Shown here: in pieces, positions 32,036 through 42,984 of the stretch | Layout of the letters: each line of letters starts with the position of its first letter | Position numbering within the stretch: position 1 is the stretch's first letter | DNA from: Trichobilharzia regenti | Lineage: Eukaryota > Platyhelminthes > Trematoda > Strigeidida > Schistosomatidae | Assembly: GCA_944472135.2 (NCBI GenBank) | Contig: OX235262.1 | Coordinates: 165,663,509-165,727,508, forward strand | Length of the DNA stretch: 64,000 nt | Direction: 5' to 3' | Made by a program: the position numbers and the translations under genes | The notes under the pieces: generated by a model | What the model was told of the DNA's origin: nothing | The model's input: only the letters and a program-made list of their open reading frames with translations | Database searches by the model: none

Positions 32036-33073
32036 AAAATAAAACACGTGGTACTTCAGTATTCAACTCTCTGATAACAGACATAATTCAGCGTTTTTAA
32101 AACTAACAATTTGCAAATTAGTTAGAGGTTTGCAATGAACACAGTCCAAACGGTGAAATGTCACCGTAGTTTCCTTCAGAAAACCAAGTCATTAACATCA
32201 CAGTAATGTGACCTGCTTGATACCATAAATGGTCATCAAGAAAACAAGCATATTTCCATGAAACTATATACTACTGATTGTCTGTGATGAGTAGTTATAT
32301 GCCAATCATATCAACCAATGGTGCTTGCTGGCTAACCAGATCAAGGTTATCTAGACACCGGAAGGCATTTCCTCTCTTTTTTGTGACCGAGTCCATCACA
32401 AATTTATGCGGATTGACTCAGATCAGAGAGACGGATCAGTTCAAATCTCACCTCGATCTGACCAGGAAACATTACTGGTTGATGTAAGTAGTATACGACC
32501 AAACATTAGCATGTGATGTTAGTGCAAATAACTCTGTATACAGTGTTAAGTCACCTTCATCAGCTTCCTAATCCAGCTAACAGTAATCATGAAAAACTCT
32601 TGCATTCGAGATTACTGTACATAAGTTAGAGATACTGAAGATTTTTTTCACCCTGTTAGCAGTACACACATCTTTTAGTCTGCTGCTAAGTTGAACAAAA
32701 TCAAAGTGCTCACACAAGATATATACTCTTAATGCCAATTGATAAGTGTATGAGCAATTAAATCGTAGTCTTGTTAGTTTAGGTTATGTGATTTTTTAAA
32801 ATGCAGTTTTCTGTTCATTTGTGTTCCCAAAAAAACTTTCCGCTTCTAGTGTGCTACCAATTATACACAGCTTCTTCTATTTTTTATTTATTCCTTCATA
32901 CATGTTCACCGATTAATGATTGACAGTTATCTTCAAAAAAAAATCGAATACCACCTGTCATCGCTTTCTTCTTATCTAGTTACCGATCTGTTAATGTCTG
33001 ATTAGAGTTTATTATGATTTGTTTTCACTATAGAGCACATCACACAGTCGCGTTAAACCGAAAAGCATTCCAG

Positions 33074-33077
<4 letters not shown>
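32036..33077. other. No gene or repeat seen
   Basis: AT-rich, apparently unique. The frame at 32,278-32,487 has no motif. Confidence 0.35.

Positions 33078-33124
<47 letters not shown>
33078..33124. repeat. (TA)n microsatellite
   Basis: About 23 TA units. A shorter run lies at 33,248-33,268. Confidence 0.95.
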
Positions 33125-33126
<2 letters not shown>

Positions 33127-33714
33127 TAGTTTTATGCACGTACGACAATAAAAACCTGCATGATGGTGCGTTATCATGAAATCTTTGTAAAACTTACATG
33201 ATGTAGGAGAACTCTACAATGTAAACAAAATAAATTCAGTTGATTTATGTATATATATATATATATATACATTTATTGCATTCAAGAAACAAAATACCGT
33301 GCAGTGAATACCTTTGATAAAAACTGAATAGGATAAAGAAAGTAGAGGAATTTGTGAAAAATTAGTAATATACAGTGTAATAAAATACCTAGTAGTTATC
33401 GACCGTCTTCGTATCAGGTGTGCAGCCCACAGTGAATCTTTAGCGTATTTAAGACTTTTATAGTGACTAGGTTAAGTAAAACTTGGAAAACAAAAATTAA
33501 AAATTTGAACAAGATGGTTTTTGATCGAAAAAATGCTTTCCATAAGCTCTACAGAGGTAAGAAATTATTGAATATTAGAATGCAAAATAGCCAGAAAAAG
33601 GTAAGTGAAAATTATGTCAGAAAGTCTACTGGGGTACATGTATTAGATGGAATGAAACTCCGTAAGTTGACATTGTCCCGTCGATTGATTGTACCGAAGT
33701 GCTCGGTCTCAAGT

Positions 33715-33762
33715 CTAGCTGACGAGTTCCAAATAGGACAAAATACGCGTCCTGGATTCCAC
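33715..33762 (+). ncRNA. Sm-alpha-type hammerhead, G12 mutated
   Basis: CTGACGA (33,719-33,725) is intact and stem II pairs, but GAAA reads AAAA (33,740-33,743). TACGCGT follows, and CCTGGATTCC continues stem I. Confidence 0.55.
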
Positions 33763-33819
33763 TGCTAATCACCATCGTAAAATTAAATAAGTGATATACT
33801 TGAAGTCAGTTGATGGATG

Positions 33820-33867
33820 ATGAATCCAGGATGTGCATTTCGTCCTATGTTGGACTCATCACCATCC
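33820..33867 (-). ncRNA. Sm-alpha-type hammerhead, C3 mutated
   Basis: Minus strand: GTGATGA (C3 to G), GTCC..GGAC stem II around AACATA, GAAA, TGCACATC, CTGGATTC. Confidence 0.55.
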
Positions 33868-34554
33868 ACTGATTAACTTCAGGTTACATGACCAGACATC
33901 AGTCAAACATCTACGCAAGGAACAGACATGTCAACTTGGTCCAATCAATCGACGGAGTTATCTAAATCGAATTAAATAAGTGACATACCAATGTATCTAT
34001 AGTCAAAAGAAATTTCATTGAGGGTGGGATAGTGAGCTACATTCAGTGGTGTGAGACAAATATGATTACCACAAGACAAACAAACAAAACAAATACCAAC
34101 AAATGAGTATCACTGAATGTAATTTCAACCGGGGGCTGACCAATATCAAGTTTAGTGATAAAATAAAGAGGTTCAATTGTGAACTGTAATAAAATACCGG
34201 AAACCTGATAAGCTTAGTGTAAATTACAAAGCTTGACACATTATGAGGATAATAATGGAGTGAATTAAACTAATTGGAAAAGAATAAGAAAGGCATACTA
34301 TATATAACGCAACATGACAACAGTATGTCTCCCAGTTCCCTGTTCACATTTTATCTTATGTTCCGAATGACTGCCTGTATATTTTATATACATTCAGTTT
34401 ACAACGAACTAATACATGTACCCCAGTAAACTTTCTGATTTAATTTTCACTTGTCTTTACTGCCTATTTGTATTCTAATATTCATTGACTTATAACCGTA
34501 GAGACTGAGGAAGATGTTAATATAAATAAAAACTAAAACAGCTAGTCCCTTTGA

Positions 34555-34675
34555 TAAATCTGAATAAGGCATTTAGAAGACAAATTTCGCGAGATGATAT
34601 CGTCATTTCGTAGTTCCTTTACAACCGCTTTACAAGTAACATGGTTAACAATAATTAAATGAAGTTCATGACAAT
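34555..34675 (-). repeat. Inverted arm of PLE family B tail, second copy
   Basis: Reverse complement of about 35,335-35,450, same arrangement as 4,610-4,740 around the first copy. Confidence 0.65.
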
Positions 34676-34714
34676 TACTAAGTTAAATAAAAAACAAAAG
34701 TACTCATGCATATA

Positions 34715-35278
34715 TCGAAAGGACAGCTTCTGTACCAAAGAAAGCCATCTTTATTAATCTACCATTCAAGGGCGACCAGATTATGCAGTTGACAGCTCAA
34801 AGAATTCGGCGAGCCATCAAACGCACATTCTACACCGCCACATCTCTTTTTCTCACTTGCCGAGCATTTTCGATCCCTGTACCTCCGATTAAAGGACGAA
34901 ATTCTGTGAACTCTACTTCAAACTCTATCTACAAGTTCACCTGCAGCTACGGTGACACCTATATACGTAGAAACAACAGAATGTTCCAATGTCGTCGAAA
35001 AGAACATGTTCCAAAATGGCTACTAAATCATCATATGGGAAATCCCAATGCGATTAATCTTAATAGAAATCCATCAGGATCATCCATTGCAAAACACTTA
35101 TTAATGTCTGGTCACAAAATCAATATTAATGACTGTTTCACAATTATTTCACATAACTCTAATTCAAAGTCAGTTATTGAAGGTGATGGAAGCACTTTAG
35201 AGGATTAATCCCATACAGCCTAAACTGTGTGTACAAAAACAATAGACTTCAATCTCAGCCTACCATGGACAACATGAC
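34715..35278 (+). pseudogene. PLE family B linker and GIY-YIG, second copy
   Basis: Nearly identical to 5,395-5,961. Linker (PKKAIFINLPFKGD, AIKRTFYTATSLFLTC), nuclease (SIYKFTCSYG, TYIRRNNRMFQCRRKEH, VPKWLLNHHMGNP, SIAKHLLMSGHKI), frameshift near 35,185, then PKLCVQKQ-like end to about 35,270. The TGA at 5,542 is CGA here, but the Cys of NCIYK is Ser. RT thumb is absent. Both copies share YIRR, so that change predates their separation. Confidence 0.8.
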
Positions 35279-35928
35279 CTATCCAAATATGATTGGTCAT
35301 TAGTATGTACTTTTGTTTTCTATATAACTGAGTAATTGTCATGATCTTTATTTTATTATAGTTAACCAACCATGTTAGTTGTAAAGTGGTTGTAAAGAAA
35401 CTACGAAATGACGATATCATCTCTCGGCGAAATTTGTCTTCTAAATGCCTTTTTTAAAACTAAAATGTTTGTGATTATAATCATAGGTAAATGTCAAGCG
35501 GCAAAACAATTAATGTCATATATAGAATAATTCATAGGATGGATAGAACTTGGGAAGGGTGTGCAATTATAGGATTAATAGACAAATCGAATAAAACAAA
35601 ATATAACGTTACGTAATATTGTGTGTAATTTGAAAACCCCTCCAACTTTCATGGTCTTAATCGCTATATGCTAAAGTATGGTAATCCCTAGTCATATTTT
35701 GGCTCTACCAATTTTTCATTTTCTTTTTCATTTTGTCTATTCAATTTGTGTACTCTTCTTTATTATGTCAATTGTTACTATTACTACTCTCACTTTGAAC
35801 ATTTCCCGCTATTATTTCACTTGTTCCACTTGTCATTACAAATCAATTCTTTTTTTACAACGTTAAATTCTATGCTATTAAATTTCACACAATATTACGC
35901 AAAGTTTTGTATATTATTTGATTTAGAA
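35279..35928 (+). mobile_element. PLE family B 3' tail, second copy
   Basis: Nearly identical to 5,962-6,600; ends abruptly at 35,925 where the palindrome begins. Confidence 0.7.
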
Positions 35929-35945
35929 AATCAAAACAAGTGATT

Positions 35946-35985
35946 CAGCGAAGAGACTCTTTTCAACGAATTTATCATCAAGCTG
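35946..35985 (-). ncRNA. Hammerhead-like motif, TTGATGA core (left arm)
   Basis: Mirror of 37,276-37,315: CAGC/GCTG stem I, TTGATGA, GAAA, AAGA/TCTT stem III, C before GCTG. Confidence 0.55.
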
Positions 35986-36617
35986 TACAGTCGTATATAT
36001 ATGGTTTATCAGAAGTTATATCCGGTGAGGGAATTGAATCTTAGGTGTGAATGCACAAAATAATAATAATAATAATAATATGAAGTTCAATTAAAACTAA
36101 AATGTTTGTGATTATAATCGTAGTTAAATGTCAAGTGGCAAAGCAGATTAATGTCATATATAGAATAATTCATAGGAGGGATAGAACTTGAAAAAGGATG
36201 TGCAATTATAGGATTAGTAGGCAAATCGAATAAAACAAAAACGTTACGTAATATTGTGTGAAATTTAATAGCATAGAATTTATCGTTGTAAAAAGAATTG
36301 ATTTAGAATGACAAGTGGAACAAGTGAAATAATACCGGGGACAGTTCAAAGTGAGAATAGTAATAATAACAATTGACTTAATAAGGAAAAGTATACAAAT
36401 TGAATAGACAAAATGAGAAATGAAAAATTGGTAGAGCTAAAATATGATTGGGGATTACCATATTTTAGCATAGAGGGATTAAGACCATGAAAGTTGGAGG
36501 GGTTGAACGAACTTTTTCTGTACGCAGAGATCTGGCTTTTCTGTTTCGATAGCCAAAGCTTCAGCAATACAGATGAGTCGGGTACGTAGGGATTTCGGTA
36601 GATAGGGTGACCCTATC

Positions 36618-36785
36618 TCTATAGCCTCCGCCTTTAAAGTCATCTACAAGGCAAAGAGCAATCTACCGAAATCCCTACGTACCCGACTCATCTGTATTGC
36701 TGAAGCTTTGGCTATCGAAACAGAAAAGCCAGATCTCTGTGTACAGAAAAAGTTCGTTCAACCCCTCCAACTTTCATGGTCTTAA
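36618..36785 (+). pseudogene. PLE GIY-YIG C-terminal end
   Basis: Open frame SIASAFKVIYKAKSNLP, RTRLICIAEALAIETEKP, LCVQKKFVQPLQLSWS with a stop at 36,783-36,785. Same C-terminus pattern as other copies. The inverted partner on the minus strand ends at about 36,479. The nuclease core is absent. Confidence 0.75.
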
Positions 36786-37275
36786 TCCCTCTATGCTAAA
36801 ATATGGTAATCCCCAATCATATTTTAGCTCTACCAATTTTTCATTTCTCATTTTGTCTATTCAATTTGTATACTTTTCCTTATTAAGTCAATTGTTATTA
36901 TTACTATTCTCACTTTGAACTGTCCCCGGTATTATTTCACTTGTTCCACTTGTCATTCTAAATCAATTCTTTTTACAACGATAAATTCTATGCTATTAAA
37001 TTTCACACAATATTACGTAACGTTTTTGTTTTATTCGATTTGCCTACTAATCCTATAATTGCACATCCTTTTTCAAGTTCTATCCCTCCTATGAATTATT
37101 CTATATATGACATTAATCTGCTTTGCCACTTGACATTTAACTACGATTATAATCACAAACATTTTAGTTTTAATTGAACTTCATATTATTATTATTATTA
37201 TTTTGTGCATTCACACCTAAGATTCAATTCCCTCACCGGATATAACTTCTGATAAACCATATATATACGACTGTA

Positions 37276-37315
37276 CAGCTTGATGATAAATTCGTTGAAA
37301 AGAGTCTCTTCGCTG
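37276..37315 (+). ncRNA. Hammerhead-like motif, TTGATGA core (right arm)
   Basis: CAGC (37,276-37,279), TTGATGA (37,280-37,286), GAAA (37,297-37,300), AGAGTCTCTTC, GCTG (37,312-37,315). Everything fits except T at the invariant C3. Confidence 0.55.
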
Positions 37316-37360
37316 AATCACTTGTTTTGATTATTTGATTTATCTACTAATCCTATAATT

Positions 37361-37470
37361 CAAGGTTGGTTATTGAAGGTGATGGAAGCACTTTAGAGGA
37401 TTAATCACATACAGCCTAAACTATGTGTACAAAAAACAATAGACTTCAATCTCCGCTTATCACGGACTAC
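37361..37470 (+). pseudogene. PLE family B C-terminal scrap
   Basis: Matches 5,855-5,960 (GTTATTGAAGGTGATGGAAG, CCTAAACTATGTGTAC, AACAATAGACTTCAATCTCC). Only the last codons are present. Confidence 0.65.
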
Positions 37471-37524
37471 ATGACCTATCCAAATATGATTGGTCATTAG
37501 TATATACTTTTGGTTTTTATTTAA

Positions 37525-38606
37525 ATAAGTAAAAACTTCGGTACTGCGGTAGAGTATAACTCCATTATGGATAACATTTTATTTTGATAAAATAACACGG
37601 TGTTGTTATACAGTAATATTTACTGATGACGTTTCCGGCACAAATCATTACAGCTCATAATTATCTCAAGTCACTCACACAACTTTCTTGCTTCGTTTAT
37701 ATACATGAGCAAAAAGTGATGATTAGACATTTGTACATTAGGAAATATTATCATCAATCAAATACAATAAGATGGGGAATGTTATAATATGAACTGAATA
37801 CATTTTAACATTATATATAATCCTCTGATTTGACTGGCGATAATATCTTCCATATCTTCGATATTTGTATTAAGTCATTTCTGTTGCATTCGTTGGTGTA
37901 GACTCAATGAGCCAGAATTCGGTAATCAACCTCTCTTCACCTACTTATATTACGTCTTAGAATTTTAACCCTCTTCCACCCTATTGTAGGATTATGTGTC
38001 AATGCATGCAGTACGACTGTTGATCATTTTTTAAAATTACTTATCTTCTCGGAGTCAGCCATTCTTACCTTAGCTAAATTTTTATGTCCTGACAATCTGA
38101 CTACCCCAACCAACTAGTATGACCTAATTAGTTGGCCATAATCCACAGTTATTGCAAGGGATTTTGTAAATTATATTTTTTTGTCTAATTGGGTCAACCG
38201 ACAGGCCTTATTAACCTACCTACAGAGCTTGTCCTACCTAAGTGAGTTTTCAGGTTTGAATGCCACCCTATATTCTGCTCTATTTAGAATCCTATGTAGA
38301 GTCTCAGATTTCCCCTCCTTATAGGATAAAACTGTGGATGCCTTATATTCTTTCCTTCATCTTATTAGGTAACTGTAATGTATTGATAACACTAATGTTA
38401 TTTCTGAATTTACTTTGTCTTATATTGATTTTTATTCAAATGTCTAATCAATTTCACTCATGTATATAAATGAAGTCAAAAGTTGTGTGAGTGACTTGAT
38501 ATGATTATAAGCAGCAATAATTTGTGCTCGAAAGGTGGTCATCAGTTAATATAACTGTATAACACCACCGTGTGATTTATCAAAATAAAATCTTATCCAT
38601 AATAAG
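37525..38606. mobile_element. Element with inverted PLE-type ends, non-coding interior
   Basis: Left end 37,525-37,690 and right end 38,485-38,606 are inverted (GTATAACTCCATTATGGATA, AACAC..GTGTT, TTACTGATGACGTTTC against GTCATCAGTTAATATAACTG). Interior of about 800 bases has no recognised ORF. A decayed hammerhead layout (GAGCA-like stem and GAAA..GTC before ATCAG) can be drawn on each end, with a non-consensus core. Confidence 0.6.
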
Positions 38607-39149
38607 GAAGAAGTTATCGAAGGCAGTTGTTCGCCCAAAATCATCCTGTTCTGTTTACACTGTGAAGGATATTTAATTTACGAAAATAAATTTCGTTTGT
38701 AAGCTGACATATAGTGAGTCCTTTTCTACTACTGCTACTTCAAATGAAACCATAGATAAAATAGTCAACAAACAGGGGATCAATGTTTAAAAATTACATA
38801 AACAAATCCAAAATGGCAGCATGTGTCCTTCTCTTCTGAATTTAAATCAATAACTTCTCTAAATGATGTCAGCTCATGATTAAATCCTCCATACAATAAC
38901 AGACTGACATAAAATAACTTATTGCAGGATACATATAATAAAAATTATTCGAAAGTTCAAGTGTACATTTCAAACCGAAAACATTTGGTGCATAACTTAG
39001 CTGAATGGATTTATTTAATAGTTTAAACTGGTACACGTTTATCAAACATAAAACGTCAAGATAGTTTAAACTGTCACTCTCCAAATAAATAATTTTAAAG
39101 AATGAATGTCGACAATAATACATTCAACTTGCAAAGAGGACTCAATAAA
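38607..39149. other. No supported gene
   Basis: Contains a short Sm-alpha-like tail at about 38,860-38,900 (TGATGTCAGCTCATGATTAA). The minus frame at 38,869-39,123 has no motif. Confidence 0.4.
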
Positions 39150-39860
39150 TTGTTAGCTCGATCGAAAGAATGGATACTGCCGATCACCATAGCGAAATGC
39201 GCAACTATGTGCACTGAACACGCAACTGCCATCTCTATTAACTATAGGGAATAAGAATCCCATCAGTTCAGGCTCATTTGGACTTAATCGTCTTAGTAAG
39301 TGACAGATTAAATAACTACAGCTCCTTGTCGCGCAATGGTGACATGTAGTTTTCGATCTTTATGGGCGATTCTCACAGCTTTCACTAGAATCCCCAGAGA
39401 CATGTTCACCTCCTTATATACATCTCTAGTGAGGTCAAGACCGGAAAAATTTATCTAGGCAGCCAGTTCTTGTCCTAAGGGGACTCACGTATTCTAGAGA
39501 GGGTTGAAAAGAAGGCAACATGTATGGTTCTCGTCATGACTAATTTATCATACGAGAAATGACTGGACAGTTTAAAACTCTTCTCCCTGTCATACCGTAG
39601 GTAGAGTTGAGATCTCATTAACTGTTTAAGGTTTAAATTAATAACTACGGACTTGTTTGAGTCTCTTTTTTCCTTCCCAGCACAGCACCTTAAGGGATAT
39701 AGCAGGAGAGTTCAAAAGACGAGGAAAAACTGTAATCCTGTGGAGTATTGGTTCTCACACTAAGTCACCAACTCCCGGAACCGGCTGACAGAGGAAGTGC
39801 TTTCAGTGCTCTTAATTGGCCCATTCAAGAAAGGTTTGCAGAAGGACAGAGATTAACTAG
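39150..39860 (+). pseudogene. CR1-like LINE, RT C-terminal fragment
   Basis: Shifting frames give MFTSLYTSLVRSRPE, ILERVEKKAT, TNLSYE, HLKGYSRRVQKTRKNC, SRNRLTEEVLSV, GPFKKGLQKD. This order (LYTSLVRPHLEY, LERVQRRATK, LSYEERL, LRGHS, NSLPEEVV, FKRxLD) is the C-terminal region of CR1-type LINE proteins. It is a different lineage from the other LINEs here. Degenerate, no 5' part. Confidence 0.7.
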
Positions 39861-40359
39861 AATAGGATTAACATACACTTCAAGCCTTCCATCTTCAATC
39901 AATAATTCTGAATCTGAGACTTCCACTTCATACTTACATGTTTTAGCAGATACATTTTGACGGCATCTGAGAACACTTTTTAAAGGTCTTTTTCACAGCA
40001 TCTTCACTTCACTAGTTACTTTTCAAAAAGTGTGCATTGCACATTTATGTATGTGGCTGTCTCATAGCATTGAACTTAGGAAACAAACACTATGCTGAAA
40101 GCCTACCTTATCCATTTTTATTTTGTCATAAACTACTCAAATCAACCATTAAGCACAACGAAGTAAATTGAACACACGCTGAGGAAATCGTCATACGCCT
40201 CGACCTCCAGTGGAATCCGAATGGTAAATGATATATCAGTCATCCGAGCGTGACAAAGGGGATATTGTGTAAGGAGAGAATGAGAGCTTGTGAGAAATTG
40301 TAAACCTAGCTAAAGGTGACTTTGGCTTACAATATTGCTGCATATTGAGTATTCGACTG

Positions 40360-40625
40360 GAAGTCGCCGATTGTTTCTTTGGGTTCCAAGTGGAACACAG
40401 AGCTTCAGTAGTATATTTCATTTCATTCACCATTTTAGAGACTTTTTTGTAGTTGGATCCACGATTGTTCAAAAGCTTTTGTTTCTCTCTCATATAATCT
40501 CCTTCGTGTTATCGACAGACGCCCAATTCACCTTTACTCATTCAGGCTGCAATGAGGGCCTGGCATATGATGTTACTAAAGAGTCTCTTCACTTTATGTC
40601 AAATTCGTTTGCAAATACTTTCTAA
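40360..40625 (-). pseudogene. LINE 3' end (RTE/SR2-like)
   Basis: Minus strand ends with the signature GAAGCTCTGTGTTCCACTTG. Upstream the C-terminal codons are barely readable (TTEALCSTWNPKKQ at the end). Left flank unassigned. Confidence 0.6.
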
Positions 40626-41599
40626 TATTATCAATATTTGTTTCACATAGTTCACCAAATGTGAAACTAATCAGAAACAAGTTTCACTTATATAACTGTA
40701 ATCAGGTTGTTGCATAAAGCAAGGGCTGAATTGTACTACAAACATGAACTTCTCGTGCTTTCCACAAAACTAACTACCCAACGAAAGTGTTTTAATGTAG
40801 TCTATACCTGCATGTGCATATTCACATTCGATTACATACAACGTATCCCATTACCTTATTTCGTTTAAACAAGAAACCGAATAATGGGTATCGAAGGAAT
40901 AGATGTCTCTCAATATATAACTCAAAATACCCTACTGATATAAATACTAAACCTAAGAATAACACTGAAAAGAGAAATTCCTACTTAACAGGTGATGGTC
41001 AAGCAACTCTGCTACTTATGTTGGACATCAAAGAAAAAATTTAGTGAAAATCTTTCTTTAAAAAGGTAAATTCCTGAATAGCTAAATCAAGGGCGGCCAA
41101 TTTGAAACCTGAACTATCCAATTATTTCATCAATTTATTGCATATAATTTCTTTGTTCACTTTGTTTTAATCTATTAAATTATGACCCCCCCCCAATGGT
41201 GTTTTCTACTCTCGCGATTATTTAAAGTGTCTACATTCAGAAAAAAAGGGCTAGTTTAAAATCAGTATCTGGTGGTCAGGAACAACCTAACTCTTTTCTC
41301 CGTGTTAACTTAAGTGTTCCTCTTGTACCATGTTTATCACTATTACTGATGAAGTGTTTCGTCCGTAATTTATTGTTCTGCTTCTCATTCTTAGTTTACT
41401 ATGATGTATTTGATCCCTAATTCTTTATTCTGCCTGCTTTATACGACCTGCCGATTCGCAAGTTTCTCTACTGAACTTGATAAAAAGCAAAATAGTTGAT
41501 GGCAGTGTACTACAATGCATGAGATTACAGTTTTTTGGATTCTTAGCACAAACTGTTACTGCTTTCGAAATAAATCTAATAACCTACCATTTTCATTAT
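40626..41599. other. No supported gene
   Basis: A fragment near 41,345-41,375 (CTGATGAAGTGTTTCGTCC) resembles a PLE 3' end in reverse. The frame at 40,814-41,044 is unassigned. Confidence 0.35.
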
Positions 41600-42924
41600 A
41601 ATGAAGGTGCTTTTTGTATTTCTCAGTGAATGAATGAAAAACAAAACGATATTGTTGTTTTTACTGACGTTTCGCTATTTATTGCTGCTCCTAATAGCTT
41701 TATCAAAGTATTATTAAACCGGAATTTACAAAATCTCAGCATATATACAACAAATAGACTTAGGTCAAATTGAAGGGACGTATAGAAAGTCAAAATAACA
41801 ATGAAGATCACTAAACCAAATAACAAAGTTAATAGTACTTCTGTTATGATATCAGGATAAAGTTTTGAATAAATGTTTGAAGAAGAAATATCCAACATTA
41901 CTGAAACTCTCAAGCAAAACAACTACCCGAAGAACGTCATCAACAAAATCAACACAAACATTAAGTATGACCGAAAACGCATTCCGAAAACATGGACATC
42001 AACAGTAGTCATTACATATAGAGCAGAGACGTCAGAAGATATCAGAAGAGTACTCAATTAGCACGACACTAGAGTTTTCTTCAAAAAATCAGACACACTT
42101 CAAAGGAACCTTGTCCATATAAAAGATCAAATCCCGAAATAAAATGCTTGCAATGTGATGCGATGTTCATCAGACAAATATCACCAGAGAGAAATCAAAA
42201 ATGAGAAGAAATGAACACCGTAGAGCCACTTCTGTTCGACCACCGAGAAATCCAGTTGAACTAGAAAAACTTGAAAAATCATCAGCCATAGGTCTACACT
42301 CTATAGAATCAGGTCACAAAATTTATTTTGACTATATTGAAATCATCATCAAGAAAAACTTCAGATATCACAAAGAAGGTCTATTATCAGAAGCACTTCA
42401 TATCAAGTGGAATCCAAATTGCCTGAATAGGAATGATGGACTTAAACAGAATCTGACCTGGTTACAACAACTCCCTCCCCTCCCCACCGAAGTGACAAAA
42501 TCAACACGAATGTGATAAGCAATTTCACTATGTAAACTCACACTGCTTTTATAATTTTACACACTGATCAAATCCAACAATCTACACTTAGTTTTGTTAT
42601 CTTTACGAATTGACCAACCTGACAACAGAAAACGACCCCGGACAGACGAACTATGATCAAGTTAGTAAACTTTATTTTGATGTCATAACAGAAGTACTAT
42701 TACCTTTGTTAATTGGTTTAGTGATCTTCATCGTTATTTTGACTTTCTATACGTCCCTTCAACTTGACCCAAGTCTATTTGTTGTATATATGCTGAGATT
42801 TTGTAAATTCCGGTTTAATAATACTTTGATAAAGCTATTAGGAGCAGCAATAAATAGCGAAATGTCAGTAAAAACAACAATATCGTTTTGTTTTTCATTC
42901 ATTGAGAAATACAAAAAGCACCTT
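41600..42924. mobile_element. PLE family C with inverted 3' ends
   Basis: 41,600-41,866 is an inverted copy of 42,661-42,924 (about 265 bp). The enclosed ORF is on the plus strand. The outer ends carry a hammerhead-like layout: TACT, TTGATAA, GCTATT..AATAGC, GAAATGTC, AGTA on the plus strand near 42,825-42,875, with two core substitutions. Confidence 0.75.
41873..42515 (+). pseudogene. PLE family C linker and GIY-YIG
   Basis: FEEEISNITETLKQNNYPKNVI and ITYRAETSEDIRRVLN, stop, HDTRVFFKKSDTLQRNL, a broken stretch where the GIY-YIG core should be (about 42,120-42,210), then MRRNEHRRATS, SSAIGLHSIESGHKI, YHKEGLLSEALHIKWN, CLNRNDGL, LTWLQQLPPLP. The sequence type differs from families A and B (no LPWS end). 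At least one stop and two frameshifts. Confidence 0.75.
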
Positions 42925-42984
42925 TATTACCCAAAGCCCAAGTGTTTTCAAACCATTAAAAGTGAACTTGCTTTGGACATATAA

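Larger units (their letters stand above)
33676..33975. mobile_element. Sm-alpha-like foldback without tRNA head
   Basis: Inverted arms: CCCGTCGATTGATTG, GGTCTCAAG and the hammerhead segment on the plus strand (33,715-33,762), then the hammerhead in minus orientation (33,820-33,867) and CAACTTGGTCCAATCAATCG. The tRNA-like centre found in 62,796-63,175 is missing. Confidence 0.65.
33580..34520. mobile_element. PLE terminal inverted repeats enclosing Sm-alpha-like SINE
   Basis: 33,580-33,657 is an inverted copy of 34,409-34,487 (landmarks GAATATTAGAATGC and AGTCTACTGGGGTACATG). A truncated PLE hammerhead (GTAGAGACTGAGGAAGATG) follows at 34,495. Between them lies the Sm-alpha-like foldback at about 33,676-33,975 plus 400 bases without named features. 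Confidence 0.6.
35929..37332. mobile_element. Palindromic pair of PLE 3' ends (arms about 675 bp)
   Basis: 35,929-36,603 is the inverted copy of 36,661-37,332, almost without mismatches, with a 57-base spacer. Each arm runs from the end of the nuclease ORF through the 3' UTR to a hammerhead at the outer edge. Inner halves thus face each other head to head. Confidence 0.9.
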
